Assembly (NCBI RefSeq): GCF_001984105.1
Contig: NZ_MTQM01000009.1
Span: 248,001-312,000 of the forward strand
From: Microbacterium sp. CSI-V
GTDB lineage: Bacteria; Actinomycetota; Actinomycetes; Actinomycetales; Microbacteriaceae
Length of the DNA stretch: 64,000 nt
Reading direction: 5' to 3'
The notes below the pieces were generated by a model. That model saw only the letters and a program-made list of their open reading frames with translations. It had not been told where the DNA came from and did no database searches. Of the stretch, positions 27,581 through 35,971 are shown in pieces. Every line of letters begins with the position of its first letter. The first letter of the stretch is position 1. Position numbers and translations under genes: made by a program.

Positions 27581-27647
27581 CGAGACCGCATCCGCCTGAC
27601 CTCTCCCCCGCAGCGTGCAGTGGGTTCGTCAGGCGGATGCGGTCTCG
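27581..27647. terminator. Long bidirectional hairpin terminator
   Basis: A perfect 20-bp inverted repeat: CGAGACCGCATCCGCCTGAC at 27581-27600 and its complement at 27628-27647, with a 27-nt loop. It lies between the convergent GNAT and reductase genes. No strong T-tract follows, as is common for actinobacterial terminators. Confidence 0.6.
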
Positions 27648-27672
27648 CGGCGGGGAGCGGGCGCGACGCGGG

Positions 27673-28668
27673 TCAGCCCCGGCGGAGCATTCCGCGATCG
27701 CGCATGTCGTCCAGCGTCTCGAAGATGGTGGTCTCCGCCGGGCGCGGGGTGAAGCCGAGTTCCGCCTTCGCGCGTTCGTTGTGAATCACGAGCGGCGGCA
27801 GCTCGTCGCCCGGCACCTCCTCCGTCGGCGCGGCCGCGGCCAGATCTCCCAGGTGCTCCCGGAGCAGGGATGCCACGCCCAACCACGAGATCGTCGGCCC
27901 GTCAGCGAGCAGGAGGTACCGCTTGCCTGCCGCGTCCGGCGTGCCCATCGCGGCCAGGTGCGCCGCCGAGACGTCCCGGACGTCCGCGATACCGAACCGC
28001 TGCCGCGGCGCGAGCGGCATGTGCCCGTCGAGCATCGCGAGGAACGCCTGCAGCGACGAACGCGGGTCTGCGGTCAGAGTCGGTCCGGCGATCCACGTCG
28101 GGTTGAGCACGACGAGCTCGAGCCCCTTCCCCTCTCGTTCGATGAAGTCCCACGCGGCACGCTCGGCGAGGGTCTTCGATCGCGGGTAGTCCGGCAAGCC
28201 GGCCGCGTCCGGGTCGGTCCAGTCGTCCTCGTCGTACTCCCGCTCGCCCTCGGCGTTCAACGGCTTCGGCGAGTACCCGACGGCCGCGAACGATGAGGTC
28301 AGCACGACCCGTCGGATTCCGGCATCCCGAGCGGCGCGAACCACTCGCAGCGCGCCGTCGCGCGCGGGAGCCAGGAGGTTCGCGTCCTCCGTGGCGAGGG
28401 TCATCGGGGATGCCAGGTGGTAGATGCCCGCGACCCCGGAGACCGCGGCATCCCATCCGGCATCCTCCGTCAAGGTGGCGAGGGAGAGTTCGAGGCCCGC
28501 GTCGTCTGCCCCGGCGCGGCGGACGGCCGCGCGGAGCGCCGGCTCCGCGTCGAGGGAGCGGACGACGGCGCGCACGCGCGTGCCCCGCTGGAGGAGGTCG
28601 GCGACGACGCGGGTTCCGAGGTATCCGGAAGCGCCGGTCACCAGGACGGTGTCAGAAGAAGTGTTCAT
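27673..28668 (-). CDS. NAD(P)-dependent epimerase/dihydroflavonol-reductase-like protein
   Basis: An extended short-chain dehydrogenase of 331 aa. N-terminal nucleotide motif VLVTGASGYLGTRVVADLLQ (GxxGxxG), AGIYHLASPM, catalytic-region VVLTSSFAAVGY, and DYPRSKTLAERAAWDF with the YxxxK Tyr and Lys. It resembles the plant-type dihydroflavonol/anthocyanidin reductase clade seen in many soil actinobacteria; the substrate is unknown. The gene lies directly downstream of merR, but has its own MerR-type promoter in the 33-nt gap, overlapping the merR stop codon. Confidence 0.85.
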   Translation of the reverse strand: MNTSSDTVLVTGASGYLGTRVVADLLQRGTRVRAVVRSLDAEPALRAAVRRAGADDAGLELSLATLTEDAGWDAAVSGVAGIYHLASPMTLATEDANLLAPARDGALRVVRAARDAGIRRVVLTSSFAAVGYSPKPLNAEGEREYDEDDWTDPDAAGLPDYPRSKTLAERAAWDFIEREGKGLELVVLNPTWIAGPTLTADPRSSLQAFLAMLDGHMPLAPRQRFGIADVRDVSAAHLAAMGTPDAAGKRYLLLADGPTISWLGVASLLREHLGDLAAAAPTEEVPGDELPPLVIHNERAKAELGFTPRPAETTIFETLDDMRDRGMLRRG

Positions 28669-28674
28669 GAGCCG

Positions 28675-28705
28675 AGTCGAACAGCCCTCCAGCGCTGGAG
28701 GTCAA
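28675..28705 (-). promoter_or_regulatory. MerR-type operator/promoter of the reductase gene
   Basis: On the minus strand: TTGACC (28700-28705), 19-bp spacer, TCGACT (28675-28680), then 6 nt to the ATG. The spacer holds the perfect 16-bp palindrome CCTCCAGCGCTGGAGG (28686-28701), which overlaps the 3' end of the -35. A 19-bp spacer with an internal dyad is the hallmark of MerR-activated promoters. The -35 lies over the merR stop codon. Confidence 0.75.
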
Positions 28706-29145
28706 GCCCGGATCAGCATCTCGATCTCGGGGTAGATCTCGTGGACGCGCGCCTGGGCCTCCGCTTCCGCGGTGGCATCGCCGCGGTCGCGGGCGTCCCA
28801 CAGGTCCGCCTTGCGACGCAGGTAATCGAGGTGCACGCGCAGAGTCGCCCTCTCGATCTCCACTCGCTCGGCATGGCGCAGGAGGATGTCGCGCTGCTCG
28901 GCCGCGGCGGCGTTCCCCCGCGCGCGATTCGCCTGGTACGCGCGCATGTCCTCGATCCCGACGCCCATCGCTCGAAGACACGCGAGCACCTGGAGGTCGT
29001 CGAGGTCGCGCTCGCGATACCGCCGGTGACCGCTGCTCGCATCGCGCGCGATCGGGCCGATGAGCCCGACGTCCTCGTAATACCGGAGCGTGGGCACGCT
29101 GAGCCCGGACCGACGTGCGGTCTGCTGAATGGTGAGCATCGACAT
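28702..29145 (-). CDS. MerR-family transcriptional regulator
   Basis: The 147-aa protein has the MerR winged-helix N-terminus (MLTIQQTARRSGLSVPTLRY, YEDVGLIGPIARDASSGHRR) and a long dimerisation helix, with a short C-terminal region. There are no Cys clusters for metals or Fe-S, so it is not SoxR, CueR or MerR proper; the effector is probably a small organic molecule. Start at 29145 (MSMLTI) rather than 29139 because the -10 is exactly 6 nt upstream of it, as in its target gene. Probably autoregulated and activating the adjacent reductase. Confidence 0.88.
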   Translation of the reverse strand: MSMLTIQQTARRSGLSVPTLRYYEDVGLIGPIARDASSGHRRYRERDLDDLQVLACLRAMGVGIEDMRAYQANRARGNAAAAEQRDILLRHAERVEIERATLRVHLDYLRRKADLWDARDRGDATAEAEAQARVHEIYPEIEMLIRA

Positions 29146-29151
29146 GTCGCC

Positions 29152-29182
29152 AGCTCAGCACACCTCAGGCACTTGAGGTCAA
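29152..29182 (-). promoter_or_regulatory. MerR-type operator/promoter of merR itself
   Basis: TTGACC (29177-29182), 19-bp spacer, TGAGCT (29152-29157), 6 nt, ATG. The spacer carries the near-palindrome CCTCAAGTGCCTGAGG (29163-29178 read on the minus strand). It matches the reductase operator in position, length and the outer CCTC...GAGG. Together they define a two-site regulon. Confidence 0.72.
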
Positions 29183-29189
29183 GCAGTGC

Positions 29190-30080
29190 TCAGCGCACGC
29201 GCTGGCACCGCGGGCAGAAGTGGCTCGAGCGGTTCATGAAGCTCACCCGCACGATCGGGCGACCGCAGCGCGGGCACGGCTGACCGGTGCGACCGTACGC
29301 GTTGAGCGAGTGGGCGAAATACCCCGCTTGACCGTTGACGTTGACGTACTGCGCGTCGAAGCTCGTGCCGCCCTCGGCGAGAGCCTTCTCGAGCACCGCG
29401 CGTACTTCGGCCAGCAGCCGATTTACCGAGCGGGTCGGCAGATCGGATGCCACGGACTCGGGGTGGATGCGCGCGGCCCATAGCGATTCGTCGGCGTAGA
29501 TGTTGCCGATGCCGCTCGCCACGGTCTGATCGAGGAGCACGCGCTTGATCCCCGACGACGTGCGCCCGAGACGCGCGCGGAACCGCGCGTCGGAGAACGC
29601 CGGGTCGAGGGGGTCGCGGGCGATGTGGGCGACCTGCGTGGGGACGCGCGGCAGTGCCGAGCCGCGGCCGCCGGCTGCGGCATCCGGCGTGTCGACCAGC
29701 TCGTCGAGCGCGAGCGAGCCGAACGTGCGCTGATCAGCGAAGACGACCGACAGCGCCCCGTGCACGGGGTGCTCGAGCTCGATGCGGATGCGTTCGTGCC
29801 GTTCTTCCGGCGCACCGGGCACCCGAAGCAGCATCTGGCCGCTCATGCCGAGGTGCGTCACGATCGCCTCGTCGTCGCCGACCGGCATCCACAGGAACTT
29901 GCCCCGCCGGACGGCGCCCACGATATGGCGACCGGTGAGCTCGGCCTCGAAGTGCTCGGGCGAACCGGAGTGACGGGTGAGGGCGCGGGCGTCCCGCACG
30001 TCGACCGAGGCGATGAGCGCCCCCGTCACCGCGGGCTCGAGGCCGGCGCGGACGACCTCGACCTCGGGCAGCTCAGGCAC
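29190..30080 (-). CDS. mutM: Formamidopyrimidine-DNA glycosylase (Fpg/MutM)
   Basis: Excises 8-oxoguanine and nicks the abasic site. The 296-aa protein begins (GTG, then) PELPEVEVVRAGLEP with the catalytic N-terminal Pro after Met removal. It has the helix-two-turn-helix region (LLDQTVASGIGNIYADESLW) and a C-terminal zinc finger CPRCGRPI...HFCPRCQ. The GTG start at 30078-30080 lies inside the last codons of rnc (8-nt overlap), so it is coupled to rnc. The open frame upstream is rnc-internal. Confidence 0.95.
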   Translation of the reverse strand: MPELPEVEVVRAGLEPAVTGALIASVDVRDARALTRHSGSPEHFEAELTGRHIVGAVRRGKFLWMPVGDDEAIVTHLGMSGQMLLRVPGAPEERHERIRIELEHPVHGALSVVFADQRTFGSLALDELVDTPDAAAGGRGSALPRVPTQVAHIARDPLDPAFSDARFRARLGRTSSGIKRVLLDQTVASGIGNIYADESLWAARIHPESVASDLPTRSVNRLLAEVRAVLEKALAEGGTSFDAQYVNVNGQAGYFAHSLNAYGRTGQPCPRCGRPIVRVSFMNRSSHFCPRCQRVR

Positions 30081-30753
30081 GGGCGTCGAGCTCGCGCCAC
30101 GCCGCAAGGGCCGCTGCCATCTCGGCCTGCTTCTTGCTCGACCCATGGCCCTGGGTGGCGACGTCGCCGACCGTCACCGTGGCGGTGAAGCGCCGATCGT
30201 GGTCGGGACCGGCCGCCTCCACGGAGTAGACCGGGGCGGACAGCGACTGGCGCGCGGCGATCTCCTGCAGGCTCGTCTTCGGATCCATCGCGGCGCCGTA
30301 CCGATCCGGGTCGGCGAGCAGCGGCTCGACCAGACGCAGCACGAGCTCGGTCGCCGCATCCGGGCCGGCGGAGAGGTACGTCGCGCCGATGACCGCCTCC
30401 ATCGTGTCGGCCAGGATCGAATCCTTGTCACGGCCGCCCGTGAGGATCTCGCCCCGGCCGAGCCGCACATGATCGCCGAGGCCGATGGCGCGCGCCACCT
30501 CCGCCAGGGCAACGGTCGACACGACGCTCGCGCGACGCTTGGCGAGGCTGCCCTCGTCGAGGTCGGGATGCCGCGTGTACAGGCGGACCGTCACGGCCTG
30601 CCCGAGGACGGAGTCGCCGAGGAACTCGAGGCGCTCGTTGTGCGGGATGGCGCCGTTCTCGTACGCGAACGAGCGATGGGTCAGCGCAAGAGAAAGAAGC
30701 TCGGGGTCGATGTCGACCCCGAGCTTCTCGATGAGCGCAGATGTACGCGTCAC
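30073..30753 (-). CDS. rnc: Ribonuclease III
   Basis: Cleaves double-stranded RNA, including rRNA precursors. The 226-aa protein has the catalytic signature NERLEFLGDSVLGQ, with downstream KDSILADTMEAVIGATYLS supplying the other acidic residues. A C-terminal dsRNA-binding domain (KTSLQEIAARQ...KKQAEMAAALAAW) follows. Conserved neighbours rpmF and mutM on the same strand. Confidence 0.95.
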   Translation of the reverse strand: MTRTSALIEKLGVDIDPELLSLALTHRSFAYENGAIPHNERLEFLGDSVLGQAVTVRLYTRHPDLDEGSLAKRRASVVSTVALAEVARAIGLGDHVRLGRGEILTGGRDKDSILADTMEAVIGATYLSAGPDAATELVLRLVEPLLADPDRYGAAMDPKTSLQEIAARQSLSAPVYSVEAAGPDHDRRFTATVTVGDVATQGHGSSKKQAEMAAALAAWRELDARA

Positions 30754-30763
30754 CGGACGTTGA

Positions 30764-30973
30764 TCAGACGTCGGCGACCTTGCGGCCCTTGTACTCGAGG
30801 AAGAGCTCGGTGCCCTGCGAGTCGGTGACGACCTTCGCCTGGTGGGGGCGGCTGTAGACGACCTTGCCGTTCTCGATGGTCTTGACCAGCGTGGGGGCTT
30901 CGGCCTTCCACTGCGCGCGGCGCGAGCGGGTGTTGGAGCGGGAGACCTTCCGCTTCGGGGGGTTACCTGCCAT
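30764..30973 (-). CDS. rpmF: 50S ribosomal protein L32
   Basis: The 69-aa protein [20 protein letters not shown]... with WKAEAPTLV is the L32 N-terminus. It lacks the C-terminal CxxC...CxxC zinc ribbon found in many L32 proteins, so it is the zinc-free form. Such forms are often paired with zinc-containing paralogues under zinc control, but no Zur site is visible here. It lies 2 nt after the DUF177 stop, the conserved DUF177-rpmF-rnc order. Confidence 0.94.
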   Translation of the reverse strand: MAGNPPKRKVSRSNTRSRRAQWKAEAPTLVKTIENGKVVYSRPHQAKVVTDSQGTELFLEYKGRKVADV

Positions 30974-30975
30974 GA

Positions 30976-31536
30976 CTAGCTCTTCTCTGTCTTGGGGGCG
31001 GCGCGGAGCGCATCGCCGTCGTCTGGGGTGTACTGCTGGAGCGCCGCCCACCGGGAATCGACGGGCGTCTGCTCCGTGTCGCCGGCGCTCTCCGTCAGCT
31101 TCTCACCCGTGACCGGGTCGAGCCCGAGGCAATCCGGCTGACACACCGGCTGGAACGGAAGCGACAGGACGATGGCATCCCGGACCAGATTTTCAAGATC
31201 CACGTGGTCGTCTTGAACTTCGAAGTCGTTCGCTTCATCCCCAGGATACGCGAAAAGTTCCTGGAACTCGACTTCGACAGGCTCGGTGATGTCGGTGAGG
31301 CAGCGTCCGCAGACACCGGAGGCCGTGGCGTAGACGGTTCCGGAGACCAGGATGCCCTCGTGGACGGACTCCAGACGCACGTCGATCTCCAGCGGCTCGG
31401 CCGCGGGGACGGCGACGAGACCTTCTCCCCACTTCTCGGGGGCGGGGATCTCGAGCTCGTGCTCGCGCATCTCGCCCGGGTGGCGCACGATGTCGCGCAC
31501 GGGGAGCTGGAAGGGTCCGGGGCGGTGGGTTCTCAC
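30976..31536 (-). CDS. YceD/DUF177 family protein
   Basis: 186 aa, with [18 protein letters not shown], a beta-rich core ([14 protein letters not shown]) and two Cys pairs, CGRC and CQPDC, that could hold zinc. In plants and bacteria DUF177 proteins are needed for 23S rRNA accumulation; a location beside rpmF is near universal. GTG 31534-31536 is chosen because [15 protein letters not shown] is the family-like start; TAGCAT lies 8 nt upstream, so the 5' leader would be very short. Confidence 0.88.
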   Translation of the reverse strand: MRTHRPGPFQLPVRDIVRHPGEMREHELEIPAPEKWGEGLVAVPAAEPLEIDVRLESVHEGILVSGTVYATASGVCGRCLTDITEPVEVEFQELFAYPGDEANDFEVQDDHVDLENLVRDAIVLSLPFQPVCQPDCLGLDPVTGEKLTESAGDTEQTPVDSRWAALQQYTPDDGDALRAAPKTEKS

Positions 31537-31613
31537 GGTCGTCCATGCTACCCGGGCGCCCCTGGGCGGGGGCCGCACGGCATCGCGGACGCCTCACCCC
31601 GCGTCCGTGGGCG

Positions 31614-32111
31614 TCAGAGCCCGCGCGCGCCCGTGTCCAGGAAGCGGGCGACGGACGCCGGGACGTACGGCGAGACGTCGCCACCGAGCGCCGCCACCTG
31701 CCGCACCAGCGAGCTCGACACGAGCGCGTGGGAGGGGTCGGGCAGAAGGAACACGGTCTCGACGTGGGCGAGGTCGCGGTTCACGATCGCCATCGGCGTC
31801 TCGTAGGCGACGTCGACCTGCGACCGAATTCCCTTGACCAGCACCTGTGCGCCCACATCGGTGGCGTAGTCGACGAGGAGCCCCATGCTCCACGCGGCGA
31901 CGATGACATCGCCCTCGATGCCCTCCTCCTGGATGGACTGCTCGAGCAGGGCCTGCCGCTGAGCGATGGGCAGCATCGCCTCTTTGCCCGGGTTGTGGAC
32001 GACGAGCACGTGCAGCTGATCGAACAGGCCGGCCGCGCGGCGGATCACGTCGAGGTGCCCCCGCGTCGGGGGGTCGAAGGAACCGGGTACGACGGCGATC
32101 CGCGGACTCAT
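31614..32111 (-). CDS. coaD: Phosphopantetheine adenylyltransferase
   Basis: Transfers AMP to 4'-phosphopantetheine in CoA synthesis. The 165-aa protein has the nucleotidyl-transferase start [20 protein letters not shown] (T/HxGH), [20 protein letters not shown], and the C-terminal [20 protein letters not shown]. Normal length. The preceding TAGGCT is exactly 6 nt before the ATG, so the mRNA is probably leaderless; the gene follows recG by 16 nt yet has its own promoter. Confidence 0.95.
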   Translation of the reverse strand: MSPRIAVVPGSFDPPTRGHLDVIRRAAGLFDQLHVLVVHNPGKEAMLPIAQRQALLEQSIQEEGIEGDVIVAAWSMGLLVDYATDVGAQVLVKGIRSQVDVAYETPMAIVNRDLAHVETVFLLPDPSHALVSSSLVRQVAALGGDVSPYVPASVARFLDTGARGL

Positions 32112-32117
32112 GTCGCC

Positions 32118-32123
32118 AGCCTA
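32118..32123 (-). promoter_or_regulatory. Leaderless -10 element for coaD
   Basis: TAGGCT, 6-nt spacer GGCGAC, ATG 32109-32111 (minus strand). It lies in the 16-nt recG-coaD gap, immediately before the recG stop codon. Confidence 0.55.
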
Positions 32124-32127
32124 CCGA

Positions 32128-34290
32128 TCACGACTTGGCCAGGGCCGCGCGTTCCTCGACGCCGACGCGTCGTTCCAGAGCCGCCGCGAGCCCCGGGTGC
32201 CGGACCAGGGCCGGGTCGTCGGCGAGCACCGTCTCGGCGACCGCACGCGCTTCCACGATCAGCTCGGCGTCGGTGACGACGCGCAGGAGACGCAGCGATG
32301 AGCGGACGCCCGACTGCGCTCCGCCGAGCACGTCTCCCTCTCCGCGCAGCTCGAGATCGACCTCGGCGAGTTCGAAGCCGTCGAGGGTGCGAGCGACCGC
32401 TTCGACGCGCGACCGCGACGACGTGCCCGGCGCCGCCTCCGTCACGAGCAGGCACAGTCCTGGCAGACCACCACGGCCGACGCGTCCACGCAACTGGTGC
32501 AGCTGCGAGACGCCGAAGCGATCCGCTTCGAGGATGACCATCGTCGACGCGTTGGGCACGTCGACCCCGACCTCGATGACGGTGGTCGCGACCAGGACGT
32601 CGATGTCACCGCGCGCGAACGCCTGCATCACGGCATCCTTCTCGTCGGCGTGCATCTTGCCGTGCAGGATCTCGACCCGGATGTCGGCGAACGCCGGGAG
32701 CGTGTCGAGCAGCGCTCGAACCTGTACGACGCCCCAGCGTGTTCGCGTGTCGGCGGGCCCCTCGGCCGGTTCGTCGCCGACCTCGTCGGAGGTGAGCTTC
32801 TCGGCGTCGATCGCGGCGCACACGACGAACACCTGGTGCGTCTTCGCCACCTCTTCGGCGACGCGGTCCCACACCCGCGCGAACCAGCCCGGCTTCTCGG
32901 CGAGGGGCGCGACGAAGGTCTGGATGCCGGCGCGCCCGGCCGGCATGGTGCGGATCGTGGAGACGTCCAGGTCGCCGAACACCGTCATTGCCACGGTCCG
33001 CGGAATGGGGGTCGCCGTCAGCACGAGCGTGTGCGGGGAATCGCCCTTGGCTCGGAGCGCTTCGCGCTGGTCGACCCCGAAGCGATGCTGCTCGTCGACC
33101 ACGACGAATCCGAGATCGGCGAACGTCGTCGTGGAACTGAGCAGGGCATGGGTGCCGACCACGATCCGGGCCTGACCGGATGCCACCCGCAGGGCGGCCC
33201 GACGACGCTCGGCCGCCGGCAGCTGACCCGTGAGCAGTGTCGGCATCAGCTCGGGCGCGAGGTGCGGGCCGAGCATCTTCGCGATCGAGCGGACGTGCTG
33301 GGCGGCGAGCACCTCGGTCGGGGCGATGAGCGCCGATTGGCCGCCGGATTCGGCCACCTGCAGCATCGCCCGGAGGGCCACGAGCGTCTTTCCCGAACCG
33401 ACCTCGCCCTGGACCAGCCGGTTCATCGGCCAGTCGCCCACGAGGTCGTCGGCGATCCGGGCCCCGACCGTCTCCTGATCGGGCGTGAGCGCGAAGGGCA
33501 GGGACGCGTCGAAGCGTTCGAGCAGCCCACCCGGGGACGCGGGACGCTTCGTCGCCGACAGGGCACGGACGAACTGACGCTGCTGCAGCAGAGCGGTCTG
33601 GAGGACGAAAGCCTCCTGCATGCGCAAAGTCTCCACCGCCGGCGGGATCTCGTCGTCGTGGTACGGCCGGTGGATGTGTTCGAGCGCGGTCCGCGCGCCG
33701 ACGAGGCCGCGGCGCTCGCGCAGATCGTCGGGCAGGGGATCGTCGACGGCGCCGAGGCCGTCGAGCACGAGGGCGATCGTCTTCTGCACGAGCGGGCTCG
33801 GCACCGTGCTGGTGGCGGGATAGATCGGGATCGGGCGCTTGGCGTTCACCTCGGCCTCGGCGCGGGCCTCCTCGAGGTCGTCGAAGAGCGAGTAGTCGGG
33901 GTGGGTCAACTGCGTCTGGCGGCGGTACTCCCCCACCTTCCCCGAGAAGATGCCGCGCCGACCCGGCGTCAGGTCTTTCAGACGCCACGACTGGTTGAAG
34001 AACGTGAGCGACAGGCGGCCGTCGCCGTCGCTGATGATGACCTCCAGCAGCGATCCCCGGCGGTTCTGCATCCGCCGTTCGGTCGCGCTGACGACTTCGG
34101 CCACGATCGTGACCGGCTCGCCGAGCGGGAGCGACGCGATCGGAGTGAGCTCTCCGCGCCGCGCGTAGCGTCGCGGATAGTGCTCGAGGAGTTCGCCGAC
34201 GGTCTTCATGCCGAACGCGCGCTCGAACGCCGCGGCGGTCTTGCCGCCCACGGCGCCGTCGAGTCGGGACGACAGCGAGAGACCGGGCAT
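32128..34290 (-). CDS. recG: ATP-dependent DNA helicase RecG
   Basis: RecG remodels stalled forks and branched DNA. The 720-aa protein has the N-terminal wedge/OB region (EPVTIVAEVVSATERRMQNR), Walker A LVQGEVGSGKTLVALRAM, DEQH box VVDEQHRFGVDQRE, TATPIPRTVAM, and C-terminal helicase motifs (VATTVIEVGVDVPNAS, HQLRGRVGRGGLPGLCLL). Divergent from rsmD. TAGACT sits 6 nt before the ATG. Confidence 0.95.
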   Translation of the reverse strand: MPGLSLSSRLDGAVGGKTAAAFERAFGMKTVGELLEHYPRRYARRGELTPIASLPLGEPVTIVAEVVSATERRMQNRRGSLLEVIISDGDGRLSLTFFNQSWRLKDLTPGRRGIFSGKVGEYRRQTQLTHPDYSLFDDLEEARAEAEVNAKRPIPIYPATSTVPSPLVQKTIALVLDGLGAVDDPLPDDLRERRGLVGARTALEHIHRPYHDDEIPPAVETLRMQEAFVLQTALLQQRQFVRALSATKRPASPGGLLERFDASLPFALTPDQETVGARIADDLVGDWPMNRLVQGEVGSGKTLVALRAMLQVAESGGQSALIAPTEVLAAQHVRSIAKMLGPHLAPELMPTLLTGQLPAAERRRAALRVASGQARIVVGTHALLSSTTTFADLGFVVVDEQHRFGVDQREALRAKGDSPHTLVLTATPIPRTVAMTVFGDLDVSTIRTMPAGRAGIQTFVAPLAEKPGWFARVWDRVAEEVAKTHQVFVVCAAIDAEKLTSDEVGDEPAEGPADTRTRWGVVQVRALLDTLPAFADIRVEILHGKMHADEKDAVMQAFARGDIDVLVATTVIEVGVDVPNASTMVILEADRFGVSQLHQLRGRVGRGGLPGLCLLVTEAAPGTSSRSRVEAVARTLDGFELAEVDLELRGEGDVLGGAQSGVRSSLRLLRVVTDAELIVEARAVAETVLADDPALVRHPGLAAALERRVGVEERAALAKS

Positions 34291-34296
34291 GCACCG

Positions 34297-34333
34297 AGTC
34301 TAGGCACGGCCCCGGACACGCGGTTTGTAGGCT
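34297..34333. promoter_or_regulatory. Divergent leaderless promoters of recG and rsmD
   Basis: The 49-bp intergenic region has TAGACT (34297-34302, minus strand) 6 nt before the recG ATG, and TAGGCT (34328-34333, plus strand) 6 nt before the rsmD GTG. Neither gene has room for a leader. Confidence 0.6.
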
Positions 34334-34339
34334 GAGAGG

Positions 34340-34912
34340 GTGACCCGCATCATCTCCGGCCGCGCGGGCGGCACGGTCCTCGACGTCCCGCCCAAGGGCA
34401 CGCGGCCCACGAGCGACCGTGTCCGCGAGTCGCTCTTCGGCGCCCTCGATTCCGCGGACCTCGTCGACGGTGCGCGCGTGCTCGACCTCTACGCGGGCTC
34501 GGGCGCGCTGGGGCTCGAGAGCCTCAGCCGCGGTGCCGTCTCCGCAGATCTCGTCGAACTCTCCGCTCCCGCGGCGGCCCTCATCCGCAAGAACGCGGAA
34601 CGGCTGCGCGGCGCCGGTGCGAGCGGCACGGCCCGGGTGCACCGCGCCAACGCCGCGACCTACCTGGAGACCTCCTCCGCCGAGTGGGACCTCGTTTTCC
34701 TCGACCCCCCGTACGACGTCTCGGACGACGAGATCGCCCGGGTCCTCGCCGGGGTCGCCCCGCGACTGAGCGTCGATGCCGTGGTCATCGTCGAACGGGC
34801 GAAGCGTTCCCCCGCCCCGGACTGGGATGCCGCCGGCCTCGAGGCCGATCGCCACCGCACCTACGGCGACACGACGCTGTGGTGGGGGCGCCCCGCGCTT
34901 CCGCGCGCGTGA
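34340..34912 (+). CDS. rsmD: 16S rRNA (guanine-966-N2)-methyltransferase RsmD
   Basis: 190 aa, start GTG. TRIISGRAGGTVLDVPPKGT, then RPTSDRVRESLFGALDS (RsmD signature), SAM motif I VLDLYAGSGALGLESLSRGA and catalytic motif LVFLDPPYDVSDDE. Methylates G966 of 16S rRNA. In many genomes rsmD precedes coaD; here recG lies between them on the other strand. Confidence 0.94.
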   Translation: MTRIISGRAGGTVLDVPPKGTRPTSDRVRESLFGALDSADLVDGARVLDLYAGSGALGLESLSRGAVSADLVELSAPAAALIRKNAERLRGAGASGTARVHRANAATYLETSSAEWDLVFLDPPYDVSDDEIARVLAGVAPRLSVDAVVIVERAKRSPAPDWDAAGLEADRHRTYGDTTLWWGRPALPRA

Positions 34913-34953
34913 GTCGCCGCTCCCGCGCGCGTGAGTCGCCGGTGCCGCACCCG

Positions 34954-35946
34954 TCAGCCGCGGCCGGCGTCCCAATCGCGGTACGGATCCCATCCGGTGC
35001 GGCCGGTCCACGGGCGGCGGTCGACCGTCACGGCGACCTCGCCACGGGCGACGACCGTGCCGACACGCCGCCCCGGGCCGACGGTCCCCGCGGGGTAGGT
35101 CACGAGGAAGCCGTGGTCTTCTCCCCCGCCGAGCGCTCGCTCGAGGTCGTCTCCCAACGCACCCGCGTCGAACGCGATCGTCACACCGGACGCGTCGGCC
35201 AGGCGCTCGGCATCCAGGGCCAGTCCGTCGGAGACGTCCATCATGGCGGTGGCTCCCGCGTCCGCGGCGCGCAGCGCGTCGGCGATCGGCGGACGCGGGC
35301 GCAGCTGCCGGTCCAGGCCTTCCGCGTCCTCGGCTCCGAGTGAGGCCCGCGCCTCGGGAGTCACCGGGATCGGCGCACCGGCCGCATCGACGAAGCGGGT
35401 GAACAGCACGTCGAGGCCCCGGCCGGCCAGGCCCAGATCGCCGATGACGTGCACGGCATCCCCCGCCCGCGCTCCGGATCGGCGCACCGGTTCGCGGCCG
35501 TCGAGACTCCCCAGTGCGGTGACGGCGATCGTCAGCGTGTCCGAGACGGTGAGGTCGCCGCCCTCCACCGCACAGCCCGGCGCGAGCTCGGCGCACGCCT
35601 GCGCGAGACCGTCCGCCAGCCCGCGGACGAACGACAGCGGGGTGCTGTCCGGCATCGCGAGCGCCACGAGCAGCGCGATGGGCCGGGCGCCCATCGCGGC
35701 GACGTCGGCGAGGTTCACCGCGGCCGACTTGTACCCGAGGTCGACCGCCGACGACCAGGCCAACCGGAAGTCCGGACCGTGAACGAGCGTGTCGGTGGTG
35801 GCGACGACACGGCCGTCGGGGACGGCCAGAACCGCCGCATCGTCACCGGGGCCCACGGGCGCGGTCGAGGCGGGCAGGCGGTTCAGGATGCCGCGGAGCA
35901 CCTGCCCCTCGGACAGCTCCCCCACGGTGGTCTCGGCGTCGGTCAC
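34954..35946 (-). CDS. thiL: Thiamine-monophosphate kinase
   Basis: ThiL phosphorylates thiamine phosphate to the diphosphate cofactor. The 330-aa protein belongs to the PurM/ThiL fold: PVGPGDDAAVLAVPDGRVVA, VHGPDFRLAWSSAVDLGYKSAAVNLADVAAMGA (split motif; given as signature region 48-80), GGDLTVSDTL and MMDVSDGLALDAERLA. Start is GTG 35944-35946 with TAGCGT 6 nt upstream, giving a leaderless mRNA. Only 25 bp separate it from the divergent DUF3515 gene. Confidence 0.93.
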   Translation of the reverse strand: MTDAETTVGELSEGQVLRGILNRLPASTAPVGPGDDAAVLAVPDGRVVATTDTLVHGPDFRLAWSSAVDLGYKSAAVNLADVAAMGARPIALLVALAMPDSTPLSFVRGLADGLAQACAELAPGCAVEGGDLTVSDTLTIAVTALGSLDGREPVRRSGARAGDAVHVIGDLGLAGRGLDVLFTRFVDAAGAPIPVTPEARASLGAEDAEGLDRQLRPRPPIADALRAADAGATAMMDVSDGLALDAERLADASGVTIAFDAGALGDDLERALGGGEDHGFLVTYPAGTVGPGRRVGTVVARGEVAVTVDRRPWTGRTGWDPYRDWDAGRG

Positions 35947-35952
35947 CCTCCC

Positions 35953-35965
35953 ACGCTATTAGCCT
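35953..35965. promoter_or_regulatory. Back-to-back -10 elements of thiL and the DUF3515 gene
   Basis: Minus-strand TAGCGT (35953-35958) and plus-strand TAGCCT (35960-35965) are separated by one base. Each is exactly 6 nt before its GTG start. The whole intergenic region is 25 bp, so the two -35 regions must lie inside the opposite genes and the two polymerases must exclude each other. Confidence 0.6.
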
Positions 35966-35971
35966 GGAGGG

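Noticed and set aside
28702..29145. SoxR, because the operator CCTCAAG...GAGG resembles the SoxR box
   Set aside because: The protein has no Cys cluster for a 2Fe-2S centre and a different C-terminus.
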